Shown here: in pieces, positions 9,713-17,747 of the stretch
Layout: every line of letters starts with the position of its first letter
Position numbering within the stretch: the first letter of the stretch is position 1
Assembly: GCF_002368335.1 (NCBI RefSeq)
Contig: NZ_AP018288.1
Location: 2,658,838-2,722,837, forward strand
Length of the DNA: 64,000 nucleotides
Direction of reading: 5' to 3'
Source of the DNA: Nostoc sp. NIES-4103
Lineage (GTDB): Bacteria > Cyanobacteriota > Cyanobacteriia > Cyanobacteriales > Nostocaceae
Made by a program: the position numbers and the translations under genes
The notes under the pieces: model-generated
Databases searched by the model: none
What the model saw: the letters and a program-made list of their open reading frames with translations, nothing else
Told to the model about the DNA's origin: nothing

Positions 9713-9953
9713 ATCTAAGGGTATTTTATAGACGTGTAGCCGCTTCCCTTAAGGTATCGCGTCCATATTTTTGCCGTGTGCTGTACTCAGGAACTGACAA
9801 ATAAAAAATATCCCATTGTAATTGTTCGCTACTGACTTTTAACAGCTAACGGTCAACAGTCAACAATTTAAAGCAGGATAATTTATTTCTTGGAGTTCCC
9901 TAGGTGATTACTCAAGTTAGCCTTTAGTTGATTCTTTTTTGTATAATTCTATG

Positions 9954-9982
9954 AGCTAGAGAGTTAATTCTCTGGCTTTTTT
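9954..9982 (+). terminator. Rho-independent terminator
   Basis: Stem AGCTAGAGA / TCTCTGGCT (one G-U pair) with a short loop, followed by TTTTT. Confidence 0.6.
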
Positions 9983-10143
9983 ATATTAAAGCTTGCACTG
10001 CTACTAAAAACTGCATGGGAATTTATTCCCAGGCTAATAGTTAAAGTCGCCTAAAGACGACTGGACAAAAGTTTTAGTTTACTTAAGTGGACTGCATTTA
10101 CAAGCCTGCGAAATTTATTCTTAACGAGTGATTGAAATGCAAG

Positions 10144-10770
10144 TTAAGAGGTCATTTCCAACCAACCTCGATAGCCAGTAACAATGCGGCTACCATCCTT
10201 GAGGATATGGATTTCCATTTGATCGCTAGCCCAAGTAATTTGGTCTGCTAAAGCAGGGTTAAACACATGAACTCGTTGATTGCGAGACGAAACTGGAGAG
10301 TTGGGAGAATTAATTGCTAAAGACTCCACAAAAGGCCCGTCAATTAGGATATCTAGTTGTTCTAATAATGCTTGGGAATCTGGAGGCGCAGATTCTGATT
10401 GTAGTTGCTTGAGGGTGAACCCAGTAAAAGACATCACATTTAAGCCAGCAGCTTTTAGCTTGCGGGCTAGAGATGCTAATGCAGATGCTTGCCAAAAGGG
10501 TTCTCCACCAGAGAATGTTACGCCTGTGTTGCGAGGTTTACTCAGGATTTTCTCGGCGAGAGTATCAACACAAATCAGCTGATTAATCTCAAATGACCAG
10601 GACTCAGGATTAAAGCAGCCAGGACACTCACGTAGACAACCTTGTACCCAGACGACAGCACGACAACCAGGGCCATTCACCTCTGATTCATCAACGTAAC
10701 CCATGATGTTCAGATAGCCAGAGGGAATTTCTGTGAGTTCCTGCGGTGGGTTGGTTGGCTTAGGTTCCAT
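10144..10770 (-). CDS. NrdG-like small radical SAM (4Fe-4S activase) protein
   Basis: A 208-residue radical SAM protein. The cluster motif CxxxCxxC is C45-LRE-C49-PG-C52, followed by FNPESW, and SAM-binding TFSGGEPFWQ is present. This resembles the 4Fe-4S single-cluster/anaerobic ribonucleotide reductase activase group. No nrdD is adjacent, so the client enzyme is unknown. The gene lies 560 bp from the RiPP locus and points away from it, so there is no strong reason to include it there. Confidence 0.85.
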   Translation of the reverse strand: MEPKPTNPPQELTEIPSGYLNIMGYVDESEVNGPGCRAVVWVQGCLRECPGCFNPESWSFEINQLICVDTLAEKILSKPRNTGVTFSGGEPFWQASALASLARKLKAAGLNVMSFTGFTLKQLQSESAPPDSQALLEQLDILIDGPFVESLAINSPNSPVSSRNQRVHVFNPALADQITWASDQMEIHILKDGSRIVTGYRGWLEMTS

Positions 10771-11328
10771 CTGTCTGTTTCCTTTTAACCGTTACCTATT
10801 AAATCAATTGTGCCTACAAGCTAGTTAACTTGCTGCAATTGATTTGACCAAAAGTAGTCAGGAGCCACCCCAATTTTAGCAATTAGAGATTGAGGATTTG
10901 GGGTTAAAGAAAAATCTTAAATTTAAAATCTGTATTGTTAAGTTTGCCGTAGTTGGGCTAACCTTCGGTGCGTTTCAAATTTTACGTGATAAAAAATACT
11001 TTATTATGCGATCGCCCCGGATTGGGTAGGCTAGATGGCGTGATGTTGATGCGATCGCGTCCCAAAAATCAGTTTTACCTTACCGTATTGCAGATATAAA
11101 ACCCTATTTTCATAACTAAACTGTGTAGTTTGCATTTAGGGTCAACTACGCCAACTGTATGCCTAGAAGTAGGTTGTCCAATTTAGTGACATAAAGGGTT
11201 TATTTTTGTCTTTAAAAAAAGTTCCAAAAAATTTTCAATGATTTTACTGAGTCATACAATGATTTTAGGCTATCAAACAATTCAGAAGTTAAGCTGAAAT
11301 CTAATCATAAATTGAAAGGATAATCAAA
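10771..11328. other. Gene-free upstream region of the RiPP locus
   Basis: AT-rich, with GCGATCGC sites near 11009 and 11052. No ORF is supported. It must contain the promoter of the first peptide gene, whose ribosome site AAAGGA lies just before 11329. Confidence 0.5.
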
Positions 11329-11562
11329 ATGGCAGAACATAAAAGAACCTACAACAGTCAAATTGAAATTAATGATTTGATTGATGATGCTGTGAAAAAT
11401 GCTGTGGCACGTCGAAACGAAGCTTTGGATTCAGAAGAAGCTTTGTTATCTATGTCTGATGCAGAAGCAAAAAGCGTTGCAGGTGGAATTGCAATTTTTA
11501 AGCCTCCTATTATTATAGGACTCATAGCTCCTGAACCTCCATCCTTATCATCCTTATATTGA
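11329..11562 (+). CDS. Double-glycine leader peptide, putative RiPP/bacteriocin precursor
   Basis: A 77-residue peptide with a charged leader and a clear processing site: LLSMSDAEAKSVAGG (GG at 52-53). The 24-residue core is hydrophobic and Pro/Ile-rich (IAIFKPPIIIGLIAPEPPS). The leader resembles cyanobacterial GG-type precursors exported by C39-peptidase ABC transporters; such an exporter lies at 17748-20477. An AAAGGA ribosome site precedes the ATG. It is followed 30 bp later by a Cys-rich gene on the same strand. It has no XYG motif, so it is probably not a substrate of the splicease-like enzyme downstream. Confidence 0.75.
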   Translation: MAEHKRTYNSQIEINDLIDDAVKNAVARRNEALDSEEALLSMSDAEAKSVAGGIAIFKPPIIIGLIAPEPPSLSSLY

Positions 11563-11592
11563 TAAATATTTTCTTCACTGGAGGCTTCATTA

Positions 11593-12030
11593 ATGGAAGA
11601 CATTGCTGCTGATAAAACTACACTTTGCCCCAGTGCTAGGCCAGAATCGGTGGACGGTGTTGTTTTCGGCATTATCAGTGGAACAGTTGCAGAACCCCGT
11701 GTAGCTTATCTCAAGCAGCCTCTACCTATCACTGATGAACTGATAGCAAAAGCTAGTCCAATTACACCCGCTGAAATTTTCCGTATGGCGGCACCATGCG
11801 CCACTAAAGCTTGTCTGCATTTTGATGGACAAGATTGTCGTCTAGCGAAACAAATTGCTGACAAATTACCCGCAGTCGCAGAGGAATTGCCCCCTTGTTC
11901 TATCCGCCGAGATTGTCGGTGGTGGAACCAAGAAGGTAAAGCAGCTTGTATGCGTTGTCCACAAGTAATTACAGATAACTACAATCCGTCTGAACTAACA
12001 ATTGAAGTATCAAAACCAGCTGCTAGTTAA
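11593..12030 (+). CDS. Cys-rich conserved protein, partner of the GG peptide
   Basis: A 145-residue soluble protein with eight cysteines (12, 69, 74, 82, 102, 108, 119, 122). They are arranged as CATKACLHFDGQDC, PPCSIRRDC-RWW and CMRCPQV, which suggests an Fe-S or metal site, but no named family can be assigned with confidence. It sits between the GG peptide and the Nif11-type precursors, all on one strand, so co-expression is likely. It might assist maturation of the first peptide. Confidence 0.7.
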   Translation: MEDIAADKTTLCPSARPESVDGVVFGIISGTVAEPRVAYLKQPLPITDELIAKASPITPAEIFRMAAPCATKACLHFDGQDCRLAKQIADKLPAVAEELPPCSIRRDCRWWNQEGKAACMRCPQVITDNYNPSELTIEVSKPAAS

Positions 12031-12110
12031 GCACAATTATGGTTTATGTTTTTGTGGCTAAAGAAGTTTCTCAGAAAGATTTAATTTAGTAATATCAGGA
12101 ACAGAAGATT

Positions 12111-12455
12111 ATGTCTCTAGCACATGTTAAAGCTTTCTATCAACAGCTAGCAAATGATCAAGCTTTTCGTACTCAAATTGAAAACGTTAAGAGCAAAGAA
12201 GAATGTAGCCAAATAGTGAAAGCTGCTGGTTACAATTTCACTCTAGAAGAGTATGAAGAATATACTGCTCAATTGTTAGAATCTGCTGCTGATGAAGGTG
12301 AACTTAAGGATTTAAGTGAAGAAGAACTGGCAGCAGTTTTTGGTGGATTCACTGGCAAGCCCACAATCCAACCATTATATGGAGTTGTATGGCCACCATA
12401 CCAACCAATGTATGGAGTTATTCAGCCATTGTATGGAGTTATTCAATCAGAATAA
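12111..12455 (+). CDS. Nif11-type RiPP precursor with three XYG splice motifs
   Basis: A 114-residue precursor. Residues 1-79 are a Nif11-like leader (VKAFYQQLANDQAFR, then YEEYTAQLLESAADE, ending LAAVFGG with GG at 78-79). The 35-residue core holds three X-Tyr-Gly motifs, each Pro-preceded and Val-followed: PLYGV (Y90), PMYGV (Y101) and PLYGV (Y108). X-Tyr-Gly is the target of PlpX/PlpY spliceases, which excise a tyramine unit and leave an alpha-keto-beta-amino acid. The neighbouring radical SAM gene and PlpY-like ORF support this reading. The stop codon abuts a MITE, so the original C-terminus may have been longer. Confidence 0.88.
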   Translation: MSLAHVKAFYQQLANDQAFRTQIENVKSKEECSQIVKAAGYNFTLEEYEEYTAQLLESAADEGELKDLSEEELAAVFGGFTGKPTIQPLYGVVWPPYQPMYGVIQPLYGVIQSE

Positions 12456-12603
12456 TATCATGTCCGGGTAATTAGTTATGATTCCCACAATCATTGCACC
12501 CCACCCCTAACCCCTCCCCTTGGTAAGGGTAGGGGAGCAAAAGCGTAGCTTTGGCGGGGTGGGGTGAGCGTGGGTTTAAGTAAGTATCAAACGGACATGA
12601 TAT
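12455..12603. repeat. MITE-like element, family B, between the two precursors
   Basis: A 149-bp element with perfect 12-bp inverted ends ATATCATGTCCG / CGGACATGATAT. The interior is the CCCCACCCC...GGGGTGGGG palindrome seen elsewhere in the window. Its left end overlaps the stop codon of the 12111-12455 precursor. Confidence 0.75.
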
Positions 12604-12736
12604 AACACACTTTAGCAAACCACTGTTGCTATTATAAGAGATTAAATTGAAGGGGACGGATGGGATTTGTCCCTCTCTTTCATAAATTAAAATAAAAATA
12701 AAATCACAGATAATTAAATCATCTTAGGAGAATATT

Positions 12737-13045
12737 ATGTCTATAGAAAACGTCAAAGCTTTTTACAAAGAACTAGCAAATGATCCAGCTTTCCGTAATC
12801 AAATAGAAAATATTAAGATGAAGACAGAATGTAGCCAACTAATTAAAGCTGCTGGCTACGATTTCACTCTAGAAGAGTATGAAGAATATACTGCTCAATT
12901 GTTAGAATCTGCTGCTGATGAAAGTGAACTTCAGGATTTAAATGAAAAAGAATTAGCAGCAGTTTTTGGTGGCTTAATTGGGGGAAGGAATTCTTCTTTA
13001 ATATATGGAGCGCCAGGCGGTCTTTGGGATTTTTATTATTTTTAA
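12737..13045 (+). CDS. Nif11-type RiPP precursor with one XYG motif
   Basis: A 102-residue paralogue of the preceding precursor. The leader is nearly the same (VKAFYKELANDPAFR, the identical YEEYTAQLLESAADE, LAAVFGG with GG at 78-79). The core is only 23 residues and contains LIYGAPGG, with Tyr at position 90, exactly the position of the first XYG in the other precursor, then an aromatic tail (LWDFYYF). A TAGGAG ribosome site precedes the ATG. It lies about 105 bp before the radical SAM gene, in the same direction. Confidence 0.88.
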   Translation: MSIENVKAFYKELANDPAFRNQIENIKMKTECSQLIKAAGYDFTLEEYEEYTAQLLESAADESELQDLNEKELAAVFGGLIGGRNSSLIYGAPGGLWDFYYF

Positions 13046-13150
13046 CAAAAATAGTTGCCTCTGAGCTAGTTTTAACAAAAAACTAAGATTTTTCAGGACG
13101 GATGGATATCTGTCCGTCCCTTTCTAGAAAAAATAATTGAGGGTATTTTA

Positions 13151-14413
13151 ATGACTTATCGCCGAATTAGTTATGCAGTTTGGGAAATTACCCTTAAATG
13201 TAATCTAGCCTGTCAACACTGCGGTTCTCGTGCTGGTCATACAAGGGCAAAAGAACTTTCCACAGCAGAAGCCCTTGATTTAGTCAAACAAATGGCCGAT
13301 GTGGGAATTACAGAAGTTACCATAATTGGTGGTGAAGCTTTTCTCCGTCCTGACTGGCTAGAGATTGCCCAAGCAATTACCAAAGCTGGGATGTTGTGTG
13401 GGATGACCACTGGGGGTTATGGTATCACCTTAGACACAGCTCGCCGAATGAAGGAAGCTGGTATTGGTGTGGTTTCTGTATCCGTTGATGGCTTAGAAGC
13501 GACTCATGACCGCCTGCGGGGCAAACAAGGCTCATGGCAATGGGCATTTAAAACCATGAGCCACCTTAAAGAAGCAGGTATCCCCTTCGGCTGCAATACG
13601 CAAATCAATCGCCTGTCTGCACCGGAATTTCCCCAAATTTACGAGCATCTGCGCGATGCTGGCATCTTCGCTTGGCAAATTCAGTTAACTGTACCGATGG
13701 GCAATGCTGCCGATAATAATGATATTTTACTCCAACCTTACGAACTGTTGGATGTATACCCAATGATTGCTCGTGTTGCTCAACGAGCAAAGCGAGAAGG
13801 GGTGCAGGTGCAGCCAGGGAATAACATCGGCTACTATGGCCCCTATGAGCGACTGCTGCGGGGTGGTGATGCTTGGTCATTTTGGCAGGGATGTAGCGCT
13901 GGACTGTCTGCTTTAGGTATTGAAGCCGATGGTGCTATCAAAGGTTGTCCCTCACTACCTACCACAGCCTACACTGGTGGTAATATCCGCGACCATTCAC
14001 TGCGGACAATTATTGAAGAAACCGAAGAACTCCGGTTTAACTTAGGAGCTGATACTCCCAAAGGCACAGAACACTTGTGGGGTTTCTGCAAAACTTGTGA
14101 ATTTGCAGAACTTTGTCGTGGTGGTTGCAGTTGGACTGCTCATGTTTTCTTTGACAAGCGAGGTAACAATCCTTACTGTCATCATCGCGCCCTCACCCAG
14201 AAAAAAAGCGGTATTCGGGAGCGAGTATTTCTCCAACGTCAGGCGGATGGGAATCCCTTTGATAATGGCGAATTTGCTCTAATTGAGGAACCAATAAATG
14301 CTCCTTGGCCAGAAAACGATCCACTTCATTTTACTGCTGACCGCATTCAATGGCCCCAAGGATGGGAAGCAGAATCAGAGTTAGTACCATCTTTAGTTAA
14401 TTCCAGCAATTAA
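13151..14413 (+). CDS. Radical SAM/SPASM maturase, PlpX-like splicease candidate
   Basis: A 420-residue radical SAM enzyme: cluster motif C17-NLA-C21-QH-C24, SAM motif IIGGEAFLR, and a SPASM-type C-terminus with GCPSLP, CKTCEFAELCRGGC and NPYCHH cysteines for auxiliary Fe-S clusters. After SPASM comes a tail of about 60 residues rich in Trp and Pro. It directly follows two Nif11 precursors with XYG motifs and precedes a PlpY-like small gene, matching the plpA-plpX-plpY arrangement of spliceases. Predicted reaction: radical excision of tyramine at X-Tyr-Gly. The radical SAM/SPASM class is certain; the splicease activity is inferred. Confidence 0.85.
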   Translation: MTYRRISYAVWEITLKCNLACQHCGSRAGHTRAKELSTAEALDLVKQMADVGITEVTIIGGEAFLRPDWLEIAQAITKAGMLCGMTTGGYGITLDTARRMKEAGIGVVSVSVDGLEATHDRLRGKQGSWQWAFKTMSHLKEAGIPFGCNTQINRLSAPEFPQIYEHLRDAGIFAWQIQLTVPMGNAADNNDILLQPYELLDVYPMIARVAQRAKREGVQVQPGNNIGYYGPYERLLRGGDAWSFWQGCSAGLSALGIEADGAIKGCPSLPTTAYTGGNIRDHSLRTIIEETEELRFNLGADTPKGTEHLWGFCKTCEFAELCRGGCSWTAHVFFDKRGNNPYCHHRALTQKKSGIRERVFLQRQADGNPFDNGEFALIEEPINAPWPENDPLHFTADRIQWPQGWEAESELVPSLVNSSN

Positions 14414-14435
14414 ACACAGTCAATGTCACATTTTT

Positions 14436-14615
14436 ATGAATAATATTTCTACTGATTCTCTTGCTGAAGAAAATACAACTTTTACAGATTCTCAAGCACC
14501 ATTGTTACCTCGTTCTGCTTGGAATAGTCAGTTAACCTATTTGCGACTTATTTTTAGAGCCAAGAAGGCTTTAGACCGTATTGAAAAGGAAGCAGGTGTA
14601 TTAATTAAAACTTAG
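14436..14615 (+). CDS. Small PlpY-like accessory protein
   Basis: A 59-codon ORF starting 22 bp after the radical SAM stop, on the same strand. It begins MNNISTDSLAEE and ends with a basic amphipathic stretch (YLRLIFRAKKALDRIEKE). Position and size match PlpY, the small partner PlpX needs for splicing. A rho-independent terminator follows at 14663, closing the operon. Homology to PlpY was judged from context, not alignment. Confidence 0.65.
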   Translation: MNNISTDSLAEENTTFTDSQAPLLPRSAWNSQLTYLRLIFRAKKALDRIEKEAGVLIKT

Positions 14616-14920
14616 TTATATTAAATTTATAAATTACTTCAGATCGGTTACTTATCTTTTTTAACCCTAGCTAACTAGGGTTATTTTTATTATTATAATG
14701 GTTTCTATTTATTATGAATTTCTTGTGATTTATATATCTAAAATCATCTAAATTTTTATGTAAAAAATATATAAAAAATGGATTATTTTTGTCCCTTTTA
14801 TCTTGAATCAACAACTTGATTCAGATGTGTTTGTAATAGATAATTTCAATAAGAAGATACAAAAAGTATTGTTCTTCTATCACATAAACTTAGTTCAAGT
14901 TAATTCAAGGATGTTAAGAT
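14616..14920. other. Gene-free interval after the RiPP operon
   Basis: AT-rich; holds the terminator at 14663-14690 and presumably the promoter of the short peptide at 14921. No other ORF is supported. Confidence 0.5.
14663..14690 (+). terminator. Rho-independent terminator of the RiPP operon
   Basis: Stem AACCCTAG / CTAGGGTT with a CTAA loop, followed by ATTTTTATT. Confidence 0.85.
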
Positions 14921-15073
14921 ATGTCTAGAATCAAAATTGCAGATATAGAACAGTCCGAATCAGAATATGCATTGATCGACTTGTCTAATGACGAACAAAA
15001 AGCTATCAATGGTGGTACGGTTATTATAATAGTAGATCACGGTGATCATATACATATTATAGTCATTCGCTAA
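14921..15073 (+). CDS. 50-residue double-glycine peptide
   Basis: A short peptide gene. Its leader-like half ends LSNDEQKAINGG (GG at 31-32). The 18-residue remainder, TVIIIVDHGDHIHIIVIR, is hydrophobic with three His and two Asp residues in the middle, so metal binding is possible. It is convergent with the PpiC-HlyD-ABC export genes and is a plausible cargo for that exporter. A bidirectional terminator separates it from them. Alternatively it is a chance ORF, but the LSNDEQ..INGG motif argues against that. Confidence 0.65.
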   Translation: MSRIKIADIEQSESEYALIDLSNDEQKAINGGTVIIIVDHGDHIHIIVIR

Positions 15074-15228
15074 ACACTCTAAGAGGTCTTGAAAAAAATG
15101 ATGGCCGCGTATCGAAAAATTTACCTTTTCCGAAATCCTGCTTAAGAAAGAGGAATTTGAGAAGGTTATTTCCTGCTTTTGAGGGTTAAGAGAGATATAG
15201 AACTATAAACTTTACAAACATCCTCTCA

Positions 15229-15263
15229 AAAATGCCTTTTTTATGAATCAAAAGGCATTTTTT
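15229..15263. terminator. Bidirectional terminator
   Basis: AAATGCCTTTT and AAAAGGCATTT form a hairpin with a 9-nt loop between the convergent short peptide gene and the PpiC gene; A and T runs flank both sides. Confidence 0.8.
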
Positions 15264-15272
15264 ACTTAAAGT

Positions 15273-16028
15273 CTAAGATATTGAATTACTTGTATTTAGA
15301 TTATTCACAACTTTAACTTGCCCAATTTGTTGCTTAATCCACCTATCAAATAAATCAAGAATAATTTGATTACGCAGTTTTTTATCCAATTGTGGTTGAA
15401 TAATCTCTTCCACAAAAATTAGGTGTACTCCCTTAGAAGTCAATATCGGTTTAAGAACCTCTGGCGGTTTAGCAGTAAAAACAGCGGCTGAAATCTCTGG
15501 TTTTAAATCTTGGCGGCGTACTATCCCCAAATATCCACCTTTGCGCCGTGATTCTACATCCTGAATGTATTTGTGAGCAACATCATAAAAACTCATCTCA
15601 CCTTCCTTAATTGCATAAAAGAGTTCTAGCGCTAAATCTTCATCATCCAGAACAACTTCATACATCACTACGCCAACATAATCTAGTTGGTTTTCAAAAA
15701 AATAGGGTTCAACCTTATCAGCAAAAAGATGATTAGCTAACTTCCCAGAGATGAGACTGATGTCAGCAATTTCTTCAAAATCATCTATAGACAAACCATG
15801 TTTTTCTAACCATTTCCAGGTATCATTAGCACTATTCAGATTATTAGCTAACCGTATTTGGTCTGCTGCTTTCTGAAGTTCTTCAACCTCCACTATTATC
15901 CCAGTTTCCTCAGCAGCCCCTATAATCACCATGCGGCGAACAATCTGCTCAACTATCTCAGGAATTTTACAAGTAACCTTAACTTGATGAAGAATATCTT
16001 CGTTAGTAATAGTGATAGATTGCGACAT
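15273..16028 (-). CDS. PpiC/parvulin-type peptidylprolyl isomerase
   Basis: A 251-residue SurA/PpiC-like protein. The N-terminal half is helical (chaperone-like), and residues about 140-235 show the parvulin pattern with RRKGGYLGIVRRQDL and GVHLIFVEEI. There is no signal peptide, so it probably acts in the cytoplasm. It lies just downstream of HlyD and C39-ABC genes on the same strand; such isomerases recur in cyanobacterial peptide export operons and may keep precursors export-competent. Confidence 0.85.
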   Translation of the reverse strand: MSQSITITNEDILHQVKVTCKIPEIVEQIVRRMVIIGAAEETGIIVEVEELQKAADQIRLANNLNSANDTWKWLEKHGLSIDDFEEIADISLISGKLANHLFADKVEPYFFENQLDYVGVVMYEVVLDDEDLALELFYAIKEGEMSFYDVAHKYIQDVESRRKGGYLGIVRRQDLKPEISAAVFTAKPPEVLKPILTSKGVHLIFVEEIIQPQLDKKLRNQIILDLFDRWIKQQIGQVKVVNNLNTSNSIS

Positions 16029-16113
16029 GATATTTATCCTAAATTATAATTGTTAAAATGAAACATTAGAGGATGACTTATTAGTTGGATGTATAAAATG
16101 GAGTGAGTTTTTT

Positions 16114-17652
16114 TTATAATTTCACCCCTCCTTGCTGCAATTTCTTAAACGGATCAAGTATAAAATCAATTATCCGACGCTGACGCACAATTACTTCAGC
16201 TGTCCCTGTATCCCCCGGACGCAAAGGAATACACTTATCAGCAGAAGGAATACAATTTTGTTTGAGGGCAATTTCCAAGTTATAAGCTGCTACTTTTCCA
16301 TTAGGAGTATCCACTTCTACAGTATTAGGAGAAATTTTAATTAACTCCCCAGATATAACACCATAATCTTGAAATGGATAGGCATCAAATTTCAACTTGA
16401 CTGGTAATCCTGTCCGTAAAGAACCACTTTCAGTGGTCGCCATTTGTGCCCGAATTATTAAAGGTGAATTTATCGAGGCTATCTCTGCTACCATTGTGCC
16501 TAACTGTACAACTGACCCTGCTTTTTGAATTGGTAACTGAAACAATGTACCACTCACAGGTGCTTTTAACTCTCTTTGTCCTAGTTGAAATTTCAATGAA
16601 TCAATCTGACTCTTAGTTTGAGCAATCTCTGATTTTAAAGAAGTAATGTCTGTTTCTAAATTTTTCTGTTGCTCGGCAATTTTTAGGACAGCTAACTGAC
16701 CAGAACGGATTAAAGTTTGATAACCTCTTTCTTGCTCTTTTAATTGTAATTTAGCCTGTTCAATATCTGCCTTAGCTTGGCGGAGATTTCGCTCATAACT
16801 ACTCTGTTGTTCTGCTAGACGTAACTTAGCTTGTTCAATATCTGATTTAGTTTGTTCATACAATTTTTGCTTATCTTTAGCTATATCTTGCTTTTCTACA
16901 ATATTAATTTCTGGAACAACTCCTGCTCTATTTAGCTTGCTATAGCGTTCCACTTCCCGCTGGCTACTTACCAAACTACTCTCAACTAACTTACTAGTAG
17001 TTCGACTATTTTCCAGGGTTTGCTTTGCCTGATGAACTTGAGATAACTTCTCTTCTTTTTGTAATTCATAAGCATTATTCAGCGTACTAATATTCTGTCG
17101 CGCTTGGTCAATTTGAGCTTGTTTTTCTAACTGTTGAGATTCATTTTGTTGCTGTTGAGTTGCTAAAGATACAATTAACTGATTTTTGGATGAATTTAAC
17201 TGAGAAAGTCTATTTAATTGTCCCTCTAGCTTATCTTGAGCCTGATTCAATTCAGACTTAACTAATTCTGATTCTAATAATAATAATGTCTGCCCTGCTT
17301 TTACTGAATCACCTTCCTTAACTCTAATTTCAGCAACAGTTCCTGCTACAGCAGCATCGAGCTTAATTGTCTTATCTTTAGGCTCTATGCGTCCTGTAGC
17401 TGTACCCGTTTCATCAACTTTAGATAATATTGCCCAAGGTAAAGCTATAGACACAAATATGACTAAAAAATATAATAGCCCTCTAGTCCAAACTTGGGGC
17501 AAGCTATCAAGAGTTTCTTTAGTTATTTCCGACCAATCATCATTTTTGAATTCATCGCTTTTTAATTCTGTTGTTTGCTGTAATGATATTTCCTGTTGTA
17601 GTGTATCTTCAAATAGTGAATTTTTTACCCTTCCATTCAATACATTTGGCAT
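16114..17652 (-). CDS. HlyD family membrane-fusion adaptor
   Basis: A 512-residue periplasmic adaptor of a type I secretion system. One N-terminal membrane helix (LLYFLVIFVSIALPWAIL, about residues 59-76) is followed by a biotinyl-lipoyl-like segment (GTVAEIRVKEGDSVKAGQ), a long coiled coil rich in Gln and Lys (about 130-350) and a beta-barrel region (APVSGTLFQLP onward). The exporter ATPase gene precedes it by about 95 bp on the same strand. Together they should span from the inner membrane to an outer-membrane TolC-type channel encoded elsewhere. Confidence 0.93.
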   Translation of the reverse strand: MPNVLNGRVKNSLFEDTLQQEISLQQTTELKSDEFKNDDWSEITKETLDSLPQVWTRGLLYFLVIFVSIALPWAILSKVDETGTATGRIEPKDKTIKLDAAVAGTVAEIRVKEGDSVKAGQTLLLLESELVKSELNQAQDKLEGQLNRLSQLNSSKNQLIVSLATQQQQNESQQLEKQAQIDQARQNISTLNNAYELQKEEKLSQVHQAKQTLENSRTTSKLVESSLVSSQREVERYSKLNRAGVVPEINIVEKQDIAKDKQKLYEQTKSDIEQAKLRLAEQQSSYERNLRQAKADIEQAKLQLKEQERGYQTLIRSGQLAVLKIAEQQKNLETDITSLKSEIAQTKSQIDSLKFQLGQRELKAPVSGTLFQLPIQKAGSVVQLGTMVAEIASINSPLIIRAQMATTESGSLRTGLPVKLKFDAYPFQDYGVISGELIKISPNTVEVDTPNGKVAAYNLEIALKQNCIPSADKCIPLRPGDTGTAEVIVRQRRIIDFILDPFKKLQQGGVKL

Positions 17653-17747
17653 ATTTTTTATAATTTTTATCTGATGATTTTATAAATTCTCAGCCTTAAG
17701 ACTGGAAACGAGGTGAATAGAGGAAAGATTCTTAATTTTTCTGCTGT

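Larger units (their letters stand above)
9666..10143. other. Gene-free interval between psaK and the radical SAM activase
   Basis: Holds the psaK hairpin and a second, rho-independent-like terminator at 9954-9982. A TATAAT box is seen at 9943-9948. No ORF is supported. The plus-strand terminator about 290 bp beyond psaK suggests either a long psaK 3' UTR or a short unannotated RNA. Confidence 0.5.

Noticed and set aside
10144..10770. NrdG-like radical SAM protein as part of the RiPP cluster
   Set aside because: It points away from the cluster, is 560 bp distant, and has activase-type motifs and no SPASM domain.
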